From: Beijerinckiaceae bacterium
Lineage (GTDB): Bacteria; Pseudomonadota; Alphaproteobacteria; Rhizobiales; Beijerinckiaceae
Direction: 5' to 3'
Length of the DNA stretch: 64,000 nt
Assembly (NCBI GenBank): GCA_004564215.1
Contig: CP024846.1
Span: forward strand, 62,001 to 126,000
The stretch's first letter is position 1. Each line of letters starts with the position of its first letter. Below the pieces are notes generated by a model that worked only from the letters and a program-made list of their open reading frames with translations, was not told the origin of the DNA and searched no databases. Shown here one piece after another: positions 1 through 10,772 of this stretch. The translations under genes and the position numbers were made by a program.

Positions 1-10
1 TGAAACATTT

Positions 11-3000
11 TCATTTTGGTGCGGTGATGTTGGTGGTTCCAAAAGCTGTACGACCAAATCGTTCCGGGCGGTACATGTCCTCGATGGTTGCGGGCGGAAG
101 AACGTAATGCCCGGGAGTGACCGCGCGTACGATATAGGCAATGGAGAAGGTCGCCTTGTCCTGTCCATTCCGATCGAAGGCGGCGACAAAACGATCATCG
201 CGATATTCGGTGTGCACCGGCTCGACGGTTTTCTTAAGCCAGGACAGGGCCTCAACCGAGCCGCCCTCAAACAGGTCCGGATTGTCGATTTCGAGCCCAG
301 CCGGCAAATGATCGACCAACAGCAGCCGGGCGAACGCCGCTTCGCTTTCAGTGACCGTCAAAGCGACGACAAAGCGGTCGTTCTGCTTGATCGCCGCGTT
401 TGGCGGGATCAGAGTTCCCTCCAGCGAATAATAGGCGCGTTCGATCCGGTAGCCTTGTTGCGCGGCGGGCTCCGGAGTCAGCGGATTGCCGGAGGTGGTC
501 AACACGACGCTCACTGGCGCTTGCCCGTTATTGGCAATCGTGACGGGTTTCTTGTCGAGCGTGGCGCCGGCCCAATGCCGATAGAGGATGCCTTCATGCG
601 GCGCGCCATCGATCGAAAGAGCGATGTTTTCCGCCTTGTCGGAGAGTGCCTCGGCGGCGAGCACCATGAAGGCATCTTCCTGCGTACTGGTCAAAGAGGT
701 TTTCGTTCTTGCGTCTTCAACGACTTTCGATATGCGCTGAATTTCAGCGGCAGGCATTTGGGTTTCGACGCCAAGCGCCAGCACCCCGGCGCCATCGCGC
801 AGACGGGAACCATAGTCGGGGCTCGAATAGAGGGGATTTCCGATCGTGCTCAGACGGTCCGTTGCTTTGGTGAACACAGCCAGCGCGTGCGTGCGGTCCC
901 CTAGAAGGGCCAAGGCCGCGGCGAGCTGGGCGCGGGCGAGGGGCGACTCGAATGAGTCGATCTTAGCGTCGGCGAGATACCTCAAATCGCCCATGACTTG
1001 CCGCCCATTCCGCGCGAGAACATAAGCGGCATAAGCGATCGGGGCGCCTTGACCCGCGGCAATATCATTCGAATTGGCGAGCAGATTGCGCAGCCGCTCC
1101 AGCGCGGCATCGAATTTTTTCTGCGAAACCTCGAAATGATTTTCCCTCGCGCGGGTCAGGAAATCCGTGACGAAGGCATGCAGCCACATGTCTTCGGAAT
1201 CCGCCGACGACCAAACACCGAAGGCGCCGTTCGAATCCTGGCGTGCCAGCACCCGTTCGATGGCCTCGCGGATGCGCTGATCGACATTCGGGTCGATCCC
1301 AAGCGCGGCGCTCTTGGCAAGTCTGTTCACATAGAGGAGCGGCAGGGCACGGCTGACGATCTGTTCGGTGCAGCCATAGGGGTAACGGTCGAGCGCCTGC
1401 AGCAAGGCCGGAACATCTATTCCGGCCAGCTGCGCTACGGCGAGCGAAATCGCCCCGGTGCCGGGCACGAAATCAACCAAAAGGTCATTTGAGACGGTGA
1501 GGCTCGCCGTGGGCGCGAGCGTGCGCACCGTTCGGCGATACAGCTCCGAGGTGCCGGGAAGTATGTTAAGTGCGAGCGACTGCGGCGCTTCCAGGGCCGG
1601 GCCGGTCAACTTGAGGTCGATGTCGGCGCGGCCGACCCCGGAAGCCGTCACCGGAACTGTCAGCGCCTTGCGTGCCCCGGCATCGAGCTTGAGCTTGCGA
1701 TGCATAGCATCGGCCTGCGCCGAGATCGGGCCGTGAAGGTCGACATCGAGGGCATAATCTCCAGGCTTTCCCTCGACATTGTCGACCTGAACAAAAAATT
1801 GCGATCGATCGCCGAGCGACAGAAAGCGCGGCATAGTTGCCTGAACGACAACCGGATCGCGAACGATGACATCGGTACTGGCGCTGCCTGCCTTGGACTT
1901 TGTCCAGGCGACAGCCATGATCCGCAAGGTGCCGTTGAAGGCGGGCAGATCGAAGGTGATCCGCGCCTTGCCATCTGGATCGACCTTGACGACTCCCGAA
2001 AAACGCGCCAGCGGCTCCTGCGTGGGGCGTTCGCTGCCGAGATCCGGCGACGCGTCGCCGCCCGACCGGATCGCTCCGCGCGAGCCGAGCATTCCATCGA
2101 TCAGGAGACCGTAAAGATCGCGGATCTCCGTGCTCAATTGCCGCTGACCGAAAAAATAAGCCCGTGGATCCGGTGTTTCATAATGGGTGAGATTGAGGAT
2201 GCCCGCATCGACGGCCGCCACGATCACCCTGGCTTCCTCTCCCGGAGCCAGGCCCTTGATGGCAACCGTGATGGTGAGCGGCTCGCGCGGGCGCGCCTTC
2301 GCCGGCGGCGAGAGATTGACGTCGAGCTTATGGGCATCGGCGTCGATGGCAAACCAAGCAAGCCCGATGGCCCGGCCCGGCATGCGATTGGCGGCCTTGT
2401 CCATCGGCCGATACGCCGACACAACGGCATAGGCGCCAGCGCCCCAATCCGCCGAGACCGGAATTGACTTGACCGTGTCGCCTTCCTTGATATCGAGCGT
2501 CGCCAGAGAGTTCAATCCCTCGCCGACAATCGCGATGGTCGCGGTCCCGGCAAACTTCGAAGCGATGCGCAACCGCATCTCCTCGCCCGGCTTGTAATTT
2601 GCCTTGTCGAGCGTGACATCGAGGAGATCGGGAGTTTGAGCACTGGCATCGCCCGACCAGCCGCTATCGAATGTAATGCTCGTCGGCTGATCGCTGCTGT
2701 TGTCGCTTGCGAGATCGAGCCGGTACTGGCCGAGCCCGACGATGGCGGAAATTTTCGCCGGCGCTTCGGTGGAAAGATCGATCTTTCCGTCCGCTATTCG
2801 CTTCGAAGATTTGACCTGCTCGAAATTCCAACGTCCGTCCGCCCGGTACCATTGGTAATCATTGCTGATCCGGTACAGCGACCAGCCGACACCCTTGCGG
2901 GCGACGCGCGCACCATCCACACCGACTGCAATAACATCGAAACTCGCCGCAGCGCCGTCACTCAAGGTCGTAAAATTCTTTTTCACGCCGATCAGCCCAT

Positions 3001-5224
3001 TCTTCGGAAGAATTGGCAGGACGAGCGAGCGCTCGATGGCGCGTCCGCCCGGCTCGCCGGCTCGAAGAATGATCTTGGCCTCAAGCGGGCGTGCCGCCGT
3101 TACTTCCGGGATGGGCGCCAGGATTTTTGCCGCACCCTTGGCATCGGTCGTCGCGACATCTTCGAGTTCATTGCTGATCGTTTCGAAGGGCTCGTTCTGC
3201 AGTCCGGCGACAAAGCCGGTGAGGGCCGGCAATTGCGATTTTTCAGCAGCGTTGATTTGGACGTCGCCGGTGATTTCAAGGTCCGACCCGGCGGCGCCAT
3301 AGAGGTAACGCGCCACCGCGGCAATCTCGACCGTGCCGCCGGCGCGCGCCGTTGTCGTGGCCGGAGTCAAGGTGAACTCGAGGCGTTCGGGTACATAATC
3401 TTCAACGAGAAAACTCGTCTGCCCGACCGCCGCGGCCTTTGGATCGGCAAACGCCTCGATGCGCCACGTTCCGGTTGAGACGCCTGACAAGAGGGGAAGC
3501 GCAAAGCTGCGGCCGCCGTCTCCCTGATCCTCGATTTGAGCCCGCTTATATTCGACGCCGTCGGGACGTTTGACTACAAGGGTGAGGGGCAGAGCGGGGA
3601 CGCCAACACCCAGCCCGTTGCGCAGCAGGGCCGAGATGAAAACCGTCTCGCCGGAGCGGTAAACGCCGCGTTCGGTAAACACCAGCGCATCGAGCGCGGT
3701 CGTCGCCGCGCGCCCCTTGACGCCGCGATCGCTGAGGTCGAACGCGCTTTGCGCGAGGTCAAGGAAACCATAATCACCCTTGCCGTCCTCGGCGACGAGC
3801 AGGCCGGGAGAAACCCCGCCGGTGCCTCGCGCAAGTCCGGGATCGAAATGGATATGGCCTGTCGCGTCGGTCTTTTTGGTCGATAAAATCTCATTGTCGC
3901 GCGCGATCAGGCGCACGTCGGCGCCCTCGATCGGTTGAGCAGTGGCCAAGGAGCGCAGGAAGACGTGGATACCGTCCTTGCCCATGAAGGAGCTAAGTCC
4001 GAGGTCCGAGACTATGAACCATTGGGTCGCGGTCGTTTCGCCGCTGTCCTCGTCGCTGGTCGCTGTGGATTGATCATCGGCCGGTTTTGCGACCATGACA
4101 TAGACGCCGGGATCGAGTTTCGTGACCGCCTCGTTCACCGGGAAAGCGGTTGTCACATCGGCATTGAGTTCGGGGCTCACGTCGAGCGTTCCCGACCAGA
4201 CTTTTCGGCCGTCCGTGTCGATCAATTGCTTGATACGGTAGGAGGAAAGCTGGGAAAGGAAATCCTCGGACCTGATCGTCGGCAACAGATTGCGATCGCC
4301 GATCCGGACGATGTCGATGCCGACCTTGCGTGTATTGACGGAGACGACCGGAATGCCCTCCTGGCCCACCCGTGGCAGAACGTAATTCTTGCCGGTGAAA
4401 TGCACATGCGGCGAACGATCGCGGACATAGAGTTCGTAATCTGCTGTTTTGAGGAGCGCTTCGCCGGTCGAAGAGGGCAGGCCCTGCCGCAGCACGATCT
4501 TGTAATGTTCGCCGTGCTTCAGGCCTTCAACGCAAAGCTGCTGATCCTCGCTGGAGATGGCGGGCGTCGTGAAACCCGACGCCGTCACGAAAGGCGCGAA
4601 ATCGACCTTGCCGAAGGCAAGCGGCTCGGAAAATTGGAAACACGCGCGGGGAGAAGCCGACTCATTATCGATTTTGTAATCGACGATGCGGAAGCCATGC
4701 TTTTCGCGAAGGTCCTCATAGATGGCGCGCACGGCAGGGATGTCCGCGAGATCGAGGCTCGCGTGATAGGCATCGAGCGAGGGACGCCACATGCTTCGCT
4801 TCGCGTAGATTTCGCCGAGCCACGCGAGCGCGATGGCCCGCTGTGGCTTATCTGTGGCGCGTTGATAAGCGATATAGGCGGCGGCCGTGCCGGCCTGCAT
4901 AAGATCGTAATCATCGCCTCCAGCGGCGATCGCGGCGCGCGAATAGGCGAGCCACGCGCCGGCATCCTTTGGATTTGCCGCAACGATCGCGGCGAGATAT
5001 TTGACCGCCGTTTTGAAATCCTTGCGGGCGAGGACTTGGTCGGCATCCTTGCGTATTTTGGGCAGGGGCTGCGCGGCAAGAGGGCCCAAATCATTGCCGA
5101 TGTTTTGTTCGAGACGGGTTGCGTCGCTTGTCAGCTCGTCGGTTACGAAGCTCTTCTGCGCTTGGGCGGGAACGGCCCAAAGAAATAGCGCCATGCCGAA
5201 GACCAAAAGGGCCGATTTGCGCAT
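11..5224 (-). CDS. Bacterial alpha-2-macroglobulin family protein
   Basis: Large secreted protein of 1737 residues resembling bacterial alpha-2-macroglobulins (YfhM/ECAM type), which trap proteases in the periplasm. The chosen start gives a clean signal peptide (MRKSALLVFGMALFLW, then a PAQAQ cleavage region). An upstream in-frame start would add 22 residues that do not look like a leader. The internal thioester motif GCTEQ (CxEQ) is present, with Cys near residue 1285, so the bait-and-trap chemistry should be intact. MG-type beta domains precede it and an alpha-helical thioester domain surrounds it. The usual partner pbpC is not seen; it could lie just beyond the left edge, downstream of this gene. 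No lipobox is evident, so it is probably soluble and periplasmic. The family call is secure; the physiological target is unknown. Confidence 0.93.
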   Translation of the reverse strand: MRKSALLVFGMALFLWAVPAQAQKSFVTDELTSDATRLEQNIGNDLGPLAAQPLPKIRKDADQVLARKDFKTAVKYLAAIVAANPKDAGAWLAYSRAAIAAGGDDYDLMQAGTAAAYIAYQRATDKPQRAIALAWLGEIYAKRSMWRPSLDAYHASLDLADIPAVRAIYEDLREKHGFRIVDYKIDNESASPRACFQFSEPLAFGKVDFAPFVTASGFTTPAISSEDQQLCVEGLKHGEHYKIVLRQGLPSSTGEALLKTADYELYVRDRSPHVHFTGKNYVLPRVGQEGIPVVSVNTRKVGIDIVRIGDRNLLPTIRSEDFLSQLSSYRIKQLIDTDGRKVWSGTLDVSPELNADVTTAFPVNEAVTKLDPGVYVMVAKPADDQSTATSDEDSGETTATQWFIVSDLGLSSFMGKDGIHVFLRSLATAQPIEGADVRLIARDNEILSTKKTDATGHIHFDPGLARGTGGVSPGLLVAEDGKGDYGFLDLAQSAFDLSDRGVKGRAATTALDALVFTERGVYRSGETVFISALLRNGLGVGVPALPLTLVVKRPDGVEYKRAQIEDQGDGGRSFALPLLSGVSTGTWRIEAFADPKAAAVGQTSFLVEDYVPERLEFTLTPATTTARAGGTVEIAAVARYLYGAAGSDLEITGDVQINAAEKSQLPALTGFVAGLQNEPFETISNELEDVATTDAKGAAKILAPIPEVTAARPLEAKIILRAGEPGGRAIERSLVLPILPKNGLIGVKKNFTTLSDGAAASFDVIAVGVDGARVARKGVGWSLYRISNDYQWYRADGRWNFEQVKSSKRIADGKIDLSTEAPAKISAIVGLGQYRLDLASDNSSDQPTSITFDSGWSGDASAQTPDLLDVTLDKANYKPGEEMRLRIASKFAGTATIAIVGEGLNSLATLDIKEGDTVKSIPVSADWGAGAYAVVSAYRPMDKAANRMPGRAIGLAWFAIDADAHKLDVNLSPPAKARPREPLTITVAIKGLAPGEEARVIVAAVDAGILNLTHYETPDPRAYFFGQRQLSTEIRDLYGLLIDGMLGSRGAIRSGGDASPDLGSERPTQEPLARFSGVVKVDPDGKARITFDLPAFNGTLRIMAVAWTKSKAGSASTDVIVRDPVVVQATMPRFLSLGDRSQFFVQVDNVEGKPGDYALDVDLHGPISAQADAMHRKLKLDAGARKALTVPVTASGVGRADIDLKLTGPALEAPQSLALNILPGTSELYRRTVRTLAPTASLTVSNDLLVDFVPGTGAISLAVAQLAGIDVPALLQALDRYPYGCTEQIVSRALPLLYVNRLAKSAALGIDPNVDQRIREAIERVLARQDSNGAFGVWSSADSEDMWLHAFVTDFLTRARENHFEVSQKKFDAALERLRNLLANSNDIAAGQGAPIAYAAYVLARNGRQVMGDLRYLADAKIDSFESPLARAQLAAALALLGDRTHALAVFTKATDRLSTIGNPLYSSPDYGSRLRDGAGVLALGVETQMPAAEIQRISKVVEDARTKTSLTSTQEDAFMVLAAEALSDKAENIALSIDGAPHEGILYRHWAGATLDKKPVTIANNGQAPVSVVLTTSGNPLTPEPAAQQGYRIERAYYSLEGTLIPPNAAIKQNDRFVVALTVTESEAAFARLLLVDHLPAGLEIDNPDLFEGGSVEALSWLKKTVEPVHTEYRDDRFVAAFDRNGQDKATFSIAYIVRAVTPGHYVLPPATIEDMYRPERFGRTAFGTTNITAPK

Positions 5225-5438
5225 TTTTTTCTCGATGAAATAGAGGGAAGGGCAATGATCGATGCTAGCATATTCAGTGTCGTACGCCACGATTCCGTCA
5301 GTAATATTTCAGCCGTGGAATATGGCTCGGCTGCAGCTCGTCGACTTTCCGATGGCCCGGTCAGTTTTGGATGCCTTAGGGGTCGGTACGATTTGGAAGA
5401 TTAGGACCGAAGACCTTCTTTAATCGCTTGCTCCTGCG

Positions 5439-6635
5439 CTAGAGCGGCAGACGCACCGTTGCGATGGCAAGCGAGGCCATGCCTTCCTCGCGGCCGGTAA
5501 AGCCCAAGCGTTCGGTGGTCGTCGCCTTGATCGCCACCCGGTCTATCTGGATTTCGACGATCTCCGCGATGCTGGCCCGGATCGCGTCGCGGTGCGGCCC
5601 GATTTTCGGCCGCTCGCAGGCAAGCGTCGCATCGATGTGGGCGATCATGCCCCCACGCGCACGCACTTTTGCGGCGGCCGCGGCGAGGAAAATCCGCGAG
5701 GCCGCGCCGCGCCACTGCGGATCGCTGGGTGGAAAATGACTCCCGATGTCGCCTTCGGCCAAGGCGCCGAGCAGGGCGTCGGTAATCGCGTGACTTAAGA
5801 CATCGGCGTCCGAATGACCGACAAGGCCATGGTCATGCGCGATTTTTAAGCCGCCCAGCCAGACATGGTCGCCAGGCCCAAACGCATGCACGTCGTAGCC
5901 TTGTCCGATCCGGACATCGGCCAGCTCGCGGATCAATCGCGCCTCGGCAACATGCAGATCGGCGCTGGTTGTGATTTTCATGTTGGCATCGTCTCCCGGG
6001 AAAACATGGACAGGATGGCCCGCCCATTCCGCGACGGCGGCATCATCGGTCAGATCGCAGGCGCCGGATTTCGCGGCACTTCGATGCGCCGCCAAGATCA
6101 ATTCAAACCGAAAGGCCTGCGGCGTCTGGACCGCGCGTAACCGGCTTCGGGGCGGCGTTGCCAGAACCAGGCCCTCTTCGTCGATTTCCTTCACCGTGTC
6201 TGTGGGGAGAACACCCGGAACAGCTGCACCGTGAGCAATTGCGGCTGCAACCGCTCTATCCACTAATGTATCGCTTACAAATAATCTTGCAGCATCATGA
6301 ATTAAAACAATTTTTAAATTGTTATCCAGTGCCAGTGCCTCAAGCCCGGCAAGGACGCTTTCCTGGCGCGAGTCGCCGCCAAACACCGGCTTCGAAATGG
6401 CTTTCCTTTGTTGAACCGTAAAATCAGCCAAGCTGCTATTAAACAGGGCTAGGTCATCCATGTGAATAACGGGCAGAAGTTTCGCGCCAGGAACCGCGCG
6501 GATAAGGGCGTCGAGTGTGTGCGAAAGCAACGGCCGGCCCGCCAAGTACCTGTATTGTTTGGGAAGCCCGGAACCGGCGCGTGAGCCTCGTCCGGCTGCA
6601 ACGACGATGATCGCTACGTCAGTCCCGAATTGCAT
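5439..6635 (-). CDS. ispDF: Bifunctional IspD/IspF of the MEP isoprenoid pathway
   Basis: Fusion of 2-C-methyl-D-erythritol 4-phosphate cytidylyltransferase (IspD, roughly residues 1-230) and 2-C-methyl-D-erythritol 2,4-cyclodiphosphate synthase (IspF, roughly 240-398). The IspD half shows the nucleotide-binding loop AAGRGSRAGSGLPKQ near the N-terminus. The IspF half shows the metal-binding GYDVHAFG near residue 248 and GHSDADVLSHAI after it. The fusion is typical of alphaproteobacteria. It makes CDP-ME and MEcPP, with the kinase IspE encoded elsewhere. It is divergent from dusB and shares a 127-bp upstream gap with it. The length of 398 residues is normal for the fusion. Confidence 0.97.
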   Translation of the reverse strand: MQFGTDVAIIVVAAGRGSRAGSGLPKQYRYLAGRPLLSHTLDALIRAVPGAKLLPVIHMDDLALFNSSLADFTVQQRKAISKPVFGGDSRQESVLAGLEALALDNNLKIVLIHDAARLFVSDTLVDRAVAAAIAHGAAVPGVLPTDTVKEIDEEGLVLATPPRSRLRAVQTPQAFRFELILAAHRSAAKSGACDLTDDAAVAEWAGHPVHVFPGDDANMKITTSADLHVAEARLIRELADVRIGQGYDVHAFGPGDHVWLGGLKIAHDHGLVGHSDADVLSHAITDALLGALAEGDIGSHFPPSDPQWRGAASRIFLAAAAAKVRARGGMIAHIDATLACERPKIGPHRDAIRASIAEIVEIQIDRVAIKATTTERLGFTGREEGMASLAIATVRLPL

Positions 6636-6762
6636 GATCTCTCCAAGGTGACATCACAAAGTGCTTTCCATCGTTTGTTTTCACAGTGTCGTCAATTTCC
6701 TTGCTTTCTGACGCTATTATGGGCAATTTACTCGTTGCCGCATTGCACAAAGTGACTATGAT

Positions 6763-7794
6763 ATGAGCATGAGTTGCATTGCTAAAAATTTAGGCAACAA
6801 TGCCAGCGGTCTTCGGATTGGTGGACTTTGCCTTGACGGGCGGGCGTTGCTTGCGCCGATGGCCGGAGTAACCGACCTCGGCATGCGCCGTCTAGCGCGC
6901 CGTTTCGGCGCCTCTCTGACCGTCTCGGAAATGGTGGCAGCCGATTATTTCACCCGCGGAGATCGGGCGAATCAGCTGAGGGCGCGTGGCACGGGCGAAG
7001 GCCTGCACGTGGTGCAGATTGCAGGATGCGACCCGGCCGTCATGGCGGAGGCCGCCCGTTTCGCGGAGGGTTCAGGGGCCGCAATGATCGACATCAACAT
7101 GGGGTGTCCGGCCAAACGGGTGACAAGCGGTTTTGCGGGATCGCATCTGATGCGCGACCTGGGGCTTGCCGTCGCCTTGATCCGCGCGACGGTTGGCGCG
7201 GTGCGGGTTCCTGTCACGCTCAAAATGCGGCTCGGCTGGGATGAGCAGTCGATCAATGCGCCCGAACTCGGACGCTTGGCTGAAGGCGAGGGGATCGCGC
7301 TGTTGACGGTCCATGGCCGGACGCGCTGTCAGTTCTATTCAGCGTCGGCCAATTGGGCGGCGATCAATAAGGTGAAGCAAGCGGTTTCGATTCCGGTGGT
7401 TGCGAACGGCGATTGTGCCAGCCTTGCGGATGCTGCCACGATGCTGGCCAGATCTGGTGCCGATGCGGTGATGATCGGCCGCTCCGCAATCGGACGGCCC
7501 TGGTTTGTCGGGGATGTGGCTCACTACCTTACGCACGGGAGCGCGAGGGGCGCTCCGGCCGCCGCCGAACGAAAATCGGCGGCGCTCGAGCATTATGAGA
7601 CTTTGCTTGAGATTTTCGGCAAGGCGCAGGGCGTGCGTCATGCACGCAAGCATCTGGCCGGCTATGCCGAATGGGCGAGCGTCCGCGATGGGGCAATGCT
7701 GCGCCAGCGTCTGGTGATGGCCGAATGCCCCAATGAGGTGAAGTCCGCCCTCTGCGCGTTATTTGACTCTCCGCCTCTGAGGGAGGCGGCATGA
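6763..7794 (+). CDS. dusB: tRNA-dihydrouridine synthase DusB (NifR3 type)
   Basis: Flavin enzyme that reduces specific uridines of tRNA to dihydrouridine. Family hallmarks are APMAGVTD near the N-terminus, the catalytic-cysteine motif [10 protein letters not shown], the H-G-R-T-R motif and VVANGD. It is the first gene of the dusB-ntrB-ntrC-ntrY-ntrX cluster, an order conserved in Rhizobiales and in Rhodobacter, where it is called nifR3. Its TGA stop overlaps the ntrB ATG (ATGA), so the two are translationally coupled. Two ATG codons six bases apart are possible starts; the first is given. A GCTATTAT element about 45 bases upstream may be a -10 box. Confidence 0.96.
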   Translation: MSMSCIAKNLGNNASGLRIGGLCLDGRALLAPMAGVTDLGMRRLARRFGASLTVSEMVAADYFTRGDRANQLRARGTGEGLHVVQIAGCDPAVMAEAARFAEGSGAAMIDINMGCPAKRVTSGFAGSHLMRDLGLAVALIRATVGAVRVPVTLKMRLGWDEQSINAPELGRLAEGEGIALLTVHGRTRCQFYSASANWAAINKVKQAVSIPVVANGDCASLADAATMLARSGADAVMIGRSAIGRPWFVGDVAHYLTHGSARGAPAAAERKSAALEHYETLLEIFGKAQGVRHARKHLAGYAEWASVRDGAMLRQRLVMAECPNEVKSALCALFDSPPLREAA

Positions 7795-8933
7795 GCACGG
7801 CTCTTGCCTCTTCAGGACTGACGCAGCTCGGTCTCGCCCGGAACGACGGCGATGCGGGCAAGCTCCTGAATGCTCTTCCCCATCCTGTCATCTCGGTGTT
7901 GCCGGATGGTTCAATTGCCGATGCCAATGCGGCGGCTGAAGTTTTTTTCGGGATGAGCCGGACATCGCTTTGGCAGCAAAAAATCGGTCAAATCGTTACG
8001 GCGGACTCGCCCCTCCTGTCCCTCATCGAACAGGTGAGGGCCGGCGGTGCGGCGATCAACGAATATCGGGTCCATTTGAGATTGGCGAAACCTCAAGGGG
8101 AGAGGCTGGTTGATATTTCTGTGACGCCATTGCGGGACCCCGGCGATGGCGTTGTCGTCATGTTGCAGGAACGCTCGCTCGCAGAAAAAATCGACCGCCA
8201 GCTCACCCATCGCGGCGCCGGCCGTTCCGTGGCCGCCATGGCTTCCGTGCTCGCCCATGAAATCAAGAACCCGCTGTCCGGGATCAGAGGCGCCGCGCAG
8301 CTTCTTGAAGCCGAAGCCACCGACGCCGATCGGGTTTTGACGCGCCTGATCTGCGAGGAGACCGACCGAATTGTGAAACTGGTCGATCGCATGAGTGCTT
8401 TTTCAGAGAAGCGGCCGATCGATCGGGAGAAGGTCAATATTCACGCCGTCCTCGACCATGTGAAGAAAGTGTCCCAGGCCGGATTTGCGCGTCATATCCG
8501 CTTCCATGAGAATTACGATCCCTCGCTTCCTTCGGTTCTCGGCAACAAGGACCAACTCGTTCAAGTGTTCTTGAATCTGGTCAAGAATGCTGCGGAAGCG
8601 ATTGGCGAAACACGAAGCGACGGCGATATCGAACTGTCGACTGCGTTCCGGCCCGGAGTTCGTCTGCAAATCCCCGGCGCCAAAGCGCCCGTGAGTCTGC
8701 CTTTGGAATTTTGCGTTCGCGACAATGGTTCGGGCGTCGCGCCCGACTTACTGCCCTATCTCTACGATCCGTTTATCACGACGAAGGCAACAGGAACTGG
8801 CCTAGGGCTTGCTTTGGTTGCCAAGATTGTTGGCGATCATGGTGGCACCATAGAATGCGAATCTTTTCCCCGCCGGACGACGTTCCGCGTTCTCATGCCC
8901 ATGTTTGCGCCCCATAAAATGGCCAAGGCGTGA
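7791..8933 (+). CDS. ntrB: Nitrogen regulation sensor histidine kinase NtrB
   Basis: Soluble two-component kinase that phosphorylates NtrC under nitrogen limitation and is controlled by PII proteins. It has an N-terminal PAS domain (about residues 25-130). The phospho-acceptor motif [17 protein letters not shown] has its His at residue 156. The HATPase region carries [12 protein letters not shown] (N box), DNGSGVAPD (G1) and GTGLGLALV (G2). No transmembrane segment is seen. GGGAGG lies just before the start, which overlaps the dusB stop by 4 bases. Length and order are typical; ntrC follows after 122 bases. Confidence 0.96.
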   Translation: MSTALASSGLTQLGLARNDGDAGKLLNALPHPVISVLPDGSIADANAAAEVFFGMSRTSLWQQKIGQIVTADSPLLSLIEQVRAGGAAINEYRVHLRLAKPQGERLVDISVTPLRDPGDGVVVMLQERSLAEKIDRQLTHRGAGRSVAAMASVLAHEIKNPLSGIRGAAQLLEAEATDADRVLTRLICEETDRIVKLVDRMSAFSEKRPIDREKVNIHAVLDHVKKVSQAGFARHIRFHENYDPSLPSVLGNKDQLVQVFLNLVKNAAEAIGETRSDGDIELSTAFRPGVRLQIPGAKAPVSLPLEFCVRDNGSGVAPDLLPYLYDPFITTKATGTGLGLALVAKIVGDHGGTIECESFPRRTTFRVLMPMFAPHKMAKA

Positions 8934-9055
8934 AGGGCGGCCGGGCCTGAGCCCCGGTTCCGCAGCCAAGGCCGGCGGCCCTGGGCCTAGGAAGTCGGCA
9001 AGATCTTAAACATCCCGCGGGTTCAAGCCTTTGTTCGCCCGCAGCAAGGTGCATC

Positions 9056-10537
9056 ATGATGGCCACTGGCAATATTCTCATTGCTGACGACGATACGGCA
9101 ATTCGGACGGTTCTTAGTCAGGCTCTGTCCCGGGCGGGCTATGAGGTTCGCACGACCGGAAACGCGGCAACGCTTTGGCGGTGGGTTCAGGCCGGCGAGG
9201 GAGATCTCGTCATTACGGACGTCGTGATGCCGGACGAGAATGCCTTTGAGCTTCTTCCGAAGATGAAAAAATTGCGGCCGGAGCTGCCGATCATCGTGAT
9301 GAGCGCGCAGAATACGTTCATGACCGCGATCAAGGCTTCTGAACGCGGGGCTTATGATTATCTGCCGAAGCCCTTCGATTTGAGGGAATTGGTTTTGATC
9401 GTCGGGCGCGCGATGAGCGAGCCCAAGAATCGAGTCCGCGCCGAACCCAACGCCGAACTCGAAGGGATGCCTCTGGTTGGGCGATCGCCCGCCATGCAGG
9501 AAATCTACCGTGCCTTGGCGCGCCTCATGCAGACCGATCTGACGGTCATGATTACCGGCGAATCCGGCACCGGCAAGGAGCTGGTCGCCCGCGCGCTGCA
9601 TGACTATGGCAAACGCAAGAAGGGCCCGTTCGTCGCCATCAATATGGCGGCCATTCCCCGCGATCTCATTGAGAGCGAATTGTTCGGTCATGAAAAGGGG
9701 GCTTTCACCGGGGCCAATCAGCGCTCCGCCGGACGCTTCGAGCAAGCCGAGGGCGGCACTTTGTTCCTCGATGAGATTGGCGACATGCCGATGGAGGCGC
9801 AGACACGGCTTTTGCGCGTGCTTCAGCAAGGCGAATACACGACGGTCGGAGGACGCACGCCGATCAAGACCAATGTTCGCATCATTGCCGCGACCAATAA
9901 GGATTTGGGCGGCCTCATTCGCCAGGGCCTATTCCGCGAGGATTTGTTTTTCCGGCTAAACGTCGTCCCCTTGCGGCTGCCGCCCTTGCGGGAACGGACG
10001 GAAGATATCGCCGACCTCGCGCAGCACTTCTTCGTTCTCGCCGCCTCCGAGGGCTTGCCGCTGAAACGGGTCGAGCCCGATGCGCTCGAACGCCTCAAAC
10101 GCTATCGATGGCCGGGCAATATTCGCGAACTCGAAAATCTCACGCGGCGGCTGGCAGCGCTTTATCCCCAGGAGGCGGTCACGGCCCAATTGGTCGACAT
10201 GGAACTCGCCGTCGACACGTCCGCGCTTGGGTCGAGCTATGCGCCGCCCCTCGCTGCCGGAAATGGCCGCTCGCAGGAGCCCGAACGGAGCGCGACGCTC
10301 GCGAGTGCGATGGAACAGCATCTCGCCGAGCTCTTTCATGAACATGGCGAAAGCCTTCCACCTCCCGGTCTCTACCATCGCATTCTGCGGGAGCTGGAAT
10401 ATCCGTTGATCTCCGCAGCGCTCGCCGCCACGCGTGGAAATCAGATCAAGGCTGCCGAGCTTTTGGGACTCAACCGGAACACCCTGCGCAAAAAGGTTCG
10501 CGATCTGGACATCAGGTTGATGCGCTCGCCGCGCTGA
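9056..10537 (+). CDS. ntrC: Nitrogen regulator NtrC, sigma-54 activator
   Basis: Response regulator that activates RpoN-dependent nitrogen-assimilation promoters. It has a receiver domain with Asp55 in [10 protein letters not shown], an AAA+ domain with Walker A GESGTGKE near residue 167 and an intact GAFTGA loop near 215 (sigma-54 contact), and a Fis-type HTH near the C-terminus ([16 protein letters not shown]). The tandem ATG start (MMATGN) is common for this family in Rhizobiales. It pairs with the upstream ntrB. Confidence 0.97.
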   Translation: MMATGNILIADDDTAIRTVLSQALSRAGYEVRTTGNAATLWRWVQAGEGDLVITDVVMPDENAFELLPKMKKLRPELPIIVMSAQNTFMTAIKASERGAYDYLPKPFDLRELVLIVGRAMSEPKNRVRAEPNAELEGMPLVGRSPAMQEIYRALARLMQTDLTVMITGESGTGKELVARALHDYGKRKKGPFVAINMAAIPRDLIESELFGHEKGAFTGANQRSAGRFEQAEGGTLFLDEIGDMPMEAQTRLLRVLQQGEYTTVGGRTPIKTNVRIIAATNKDLGGLIRQGLFREDLFFRLNVVPLRLPPLRERTEDIADLAQHFFVLAASEGLPLKRVEPDALERLKRYRWPGNIRELENLTRRLAALYPQEAVTAQLVDMELAVDTSALGSSYAPPLAAGNGRSQEPERSATLASAMEQHLAELFHEHGESLPPPGLYHRILRELEYPLISAALAATRGNQIKAAELLGLNRNTLRKKVRDLDIRLMRSPR

Positions 10538-10772
10538 GGATCGAATGGGTCCCCGCAGCCAGGCTCCGCTTTTTCTGCACCAAAGATTATTTTGGAATCA
10601 GTGACTTAAAGCTAGTTCATAAGGTTTTAGATGCAGATTTGCGCGTCTGTCTCTCAACTTTGCGCGGTAGGCTGGTCCCTGAAATGTCGCAATCCTGCAA
10701 CAGCGTGGTATTATGGCAACGCGACTCATTTCCTGGGTATTCTAACCCTTTGATTTCTTTCTTCCGGCGGGC

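Noticed and set aside
3935..5188. A 417-codon plus-strand frame opposite the alpha-2-macroglobulin gene
   Set aside because: Antisense to a gene with a signal peptide and thioester; no domain seen.
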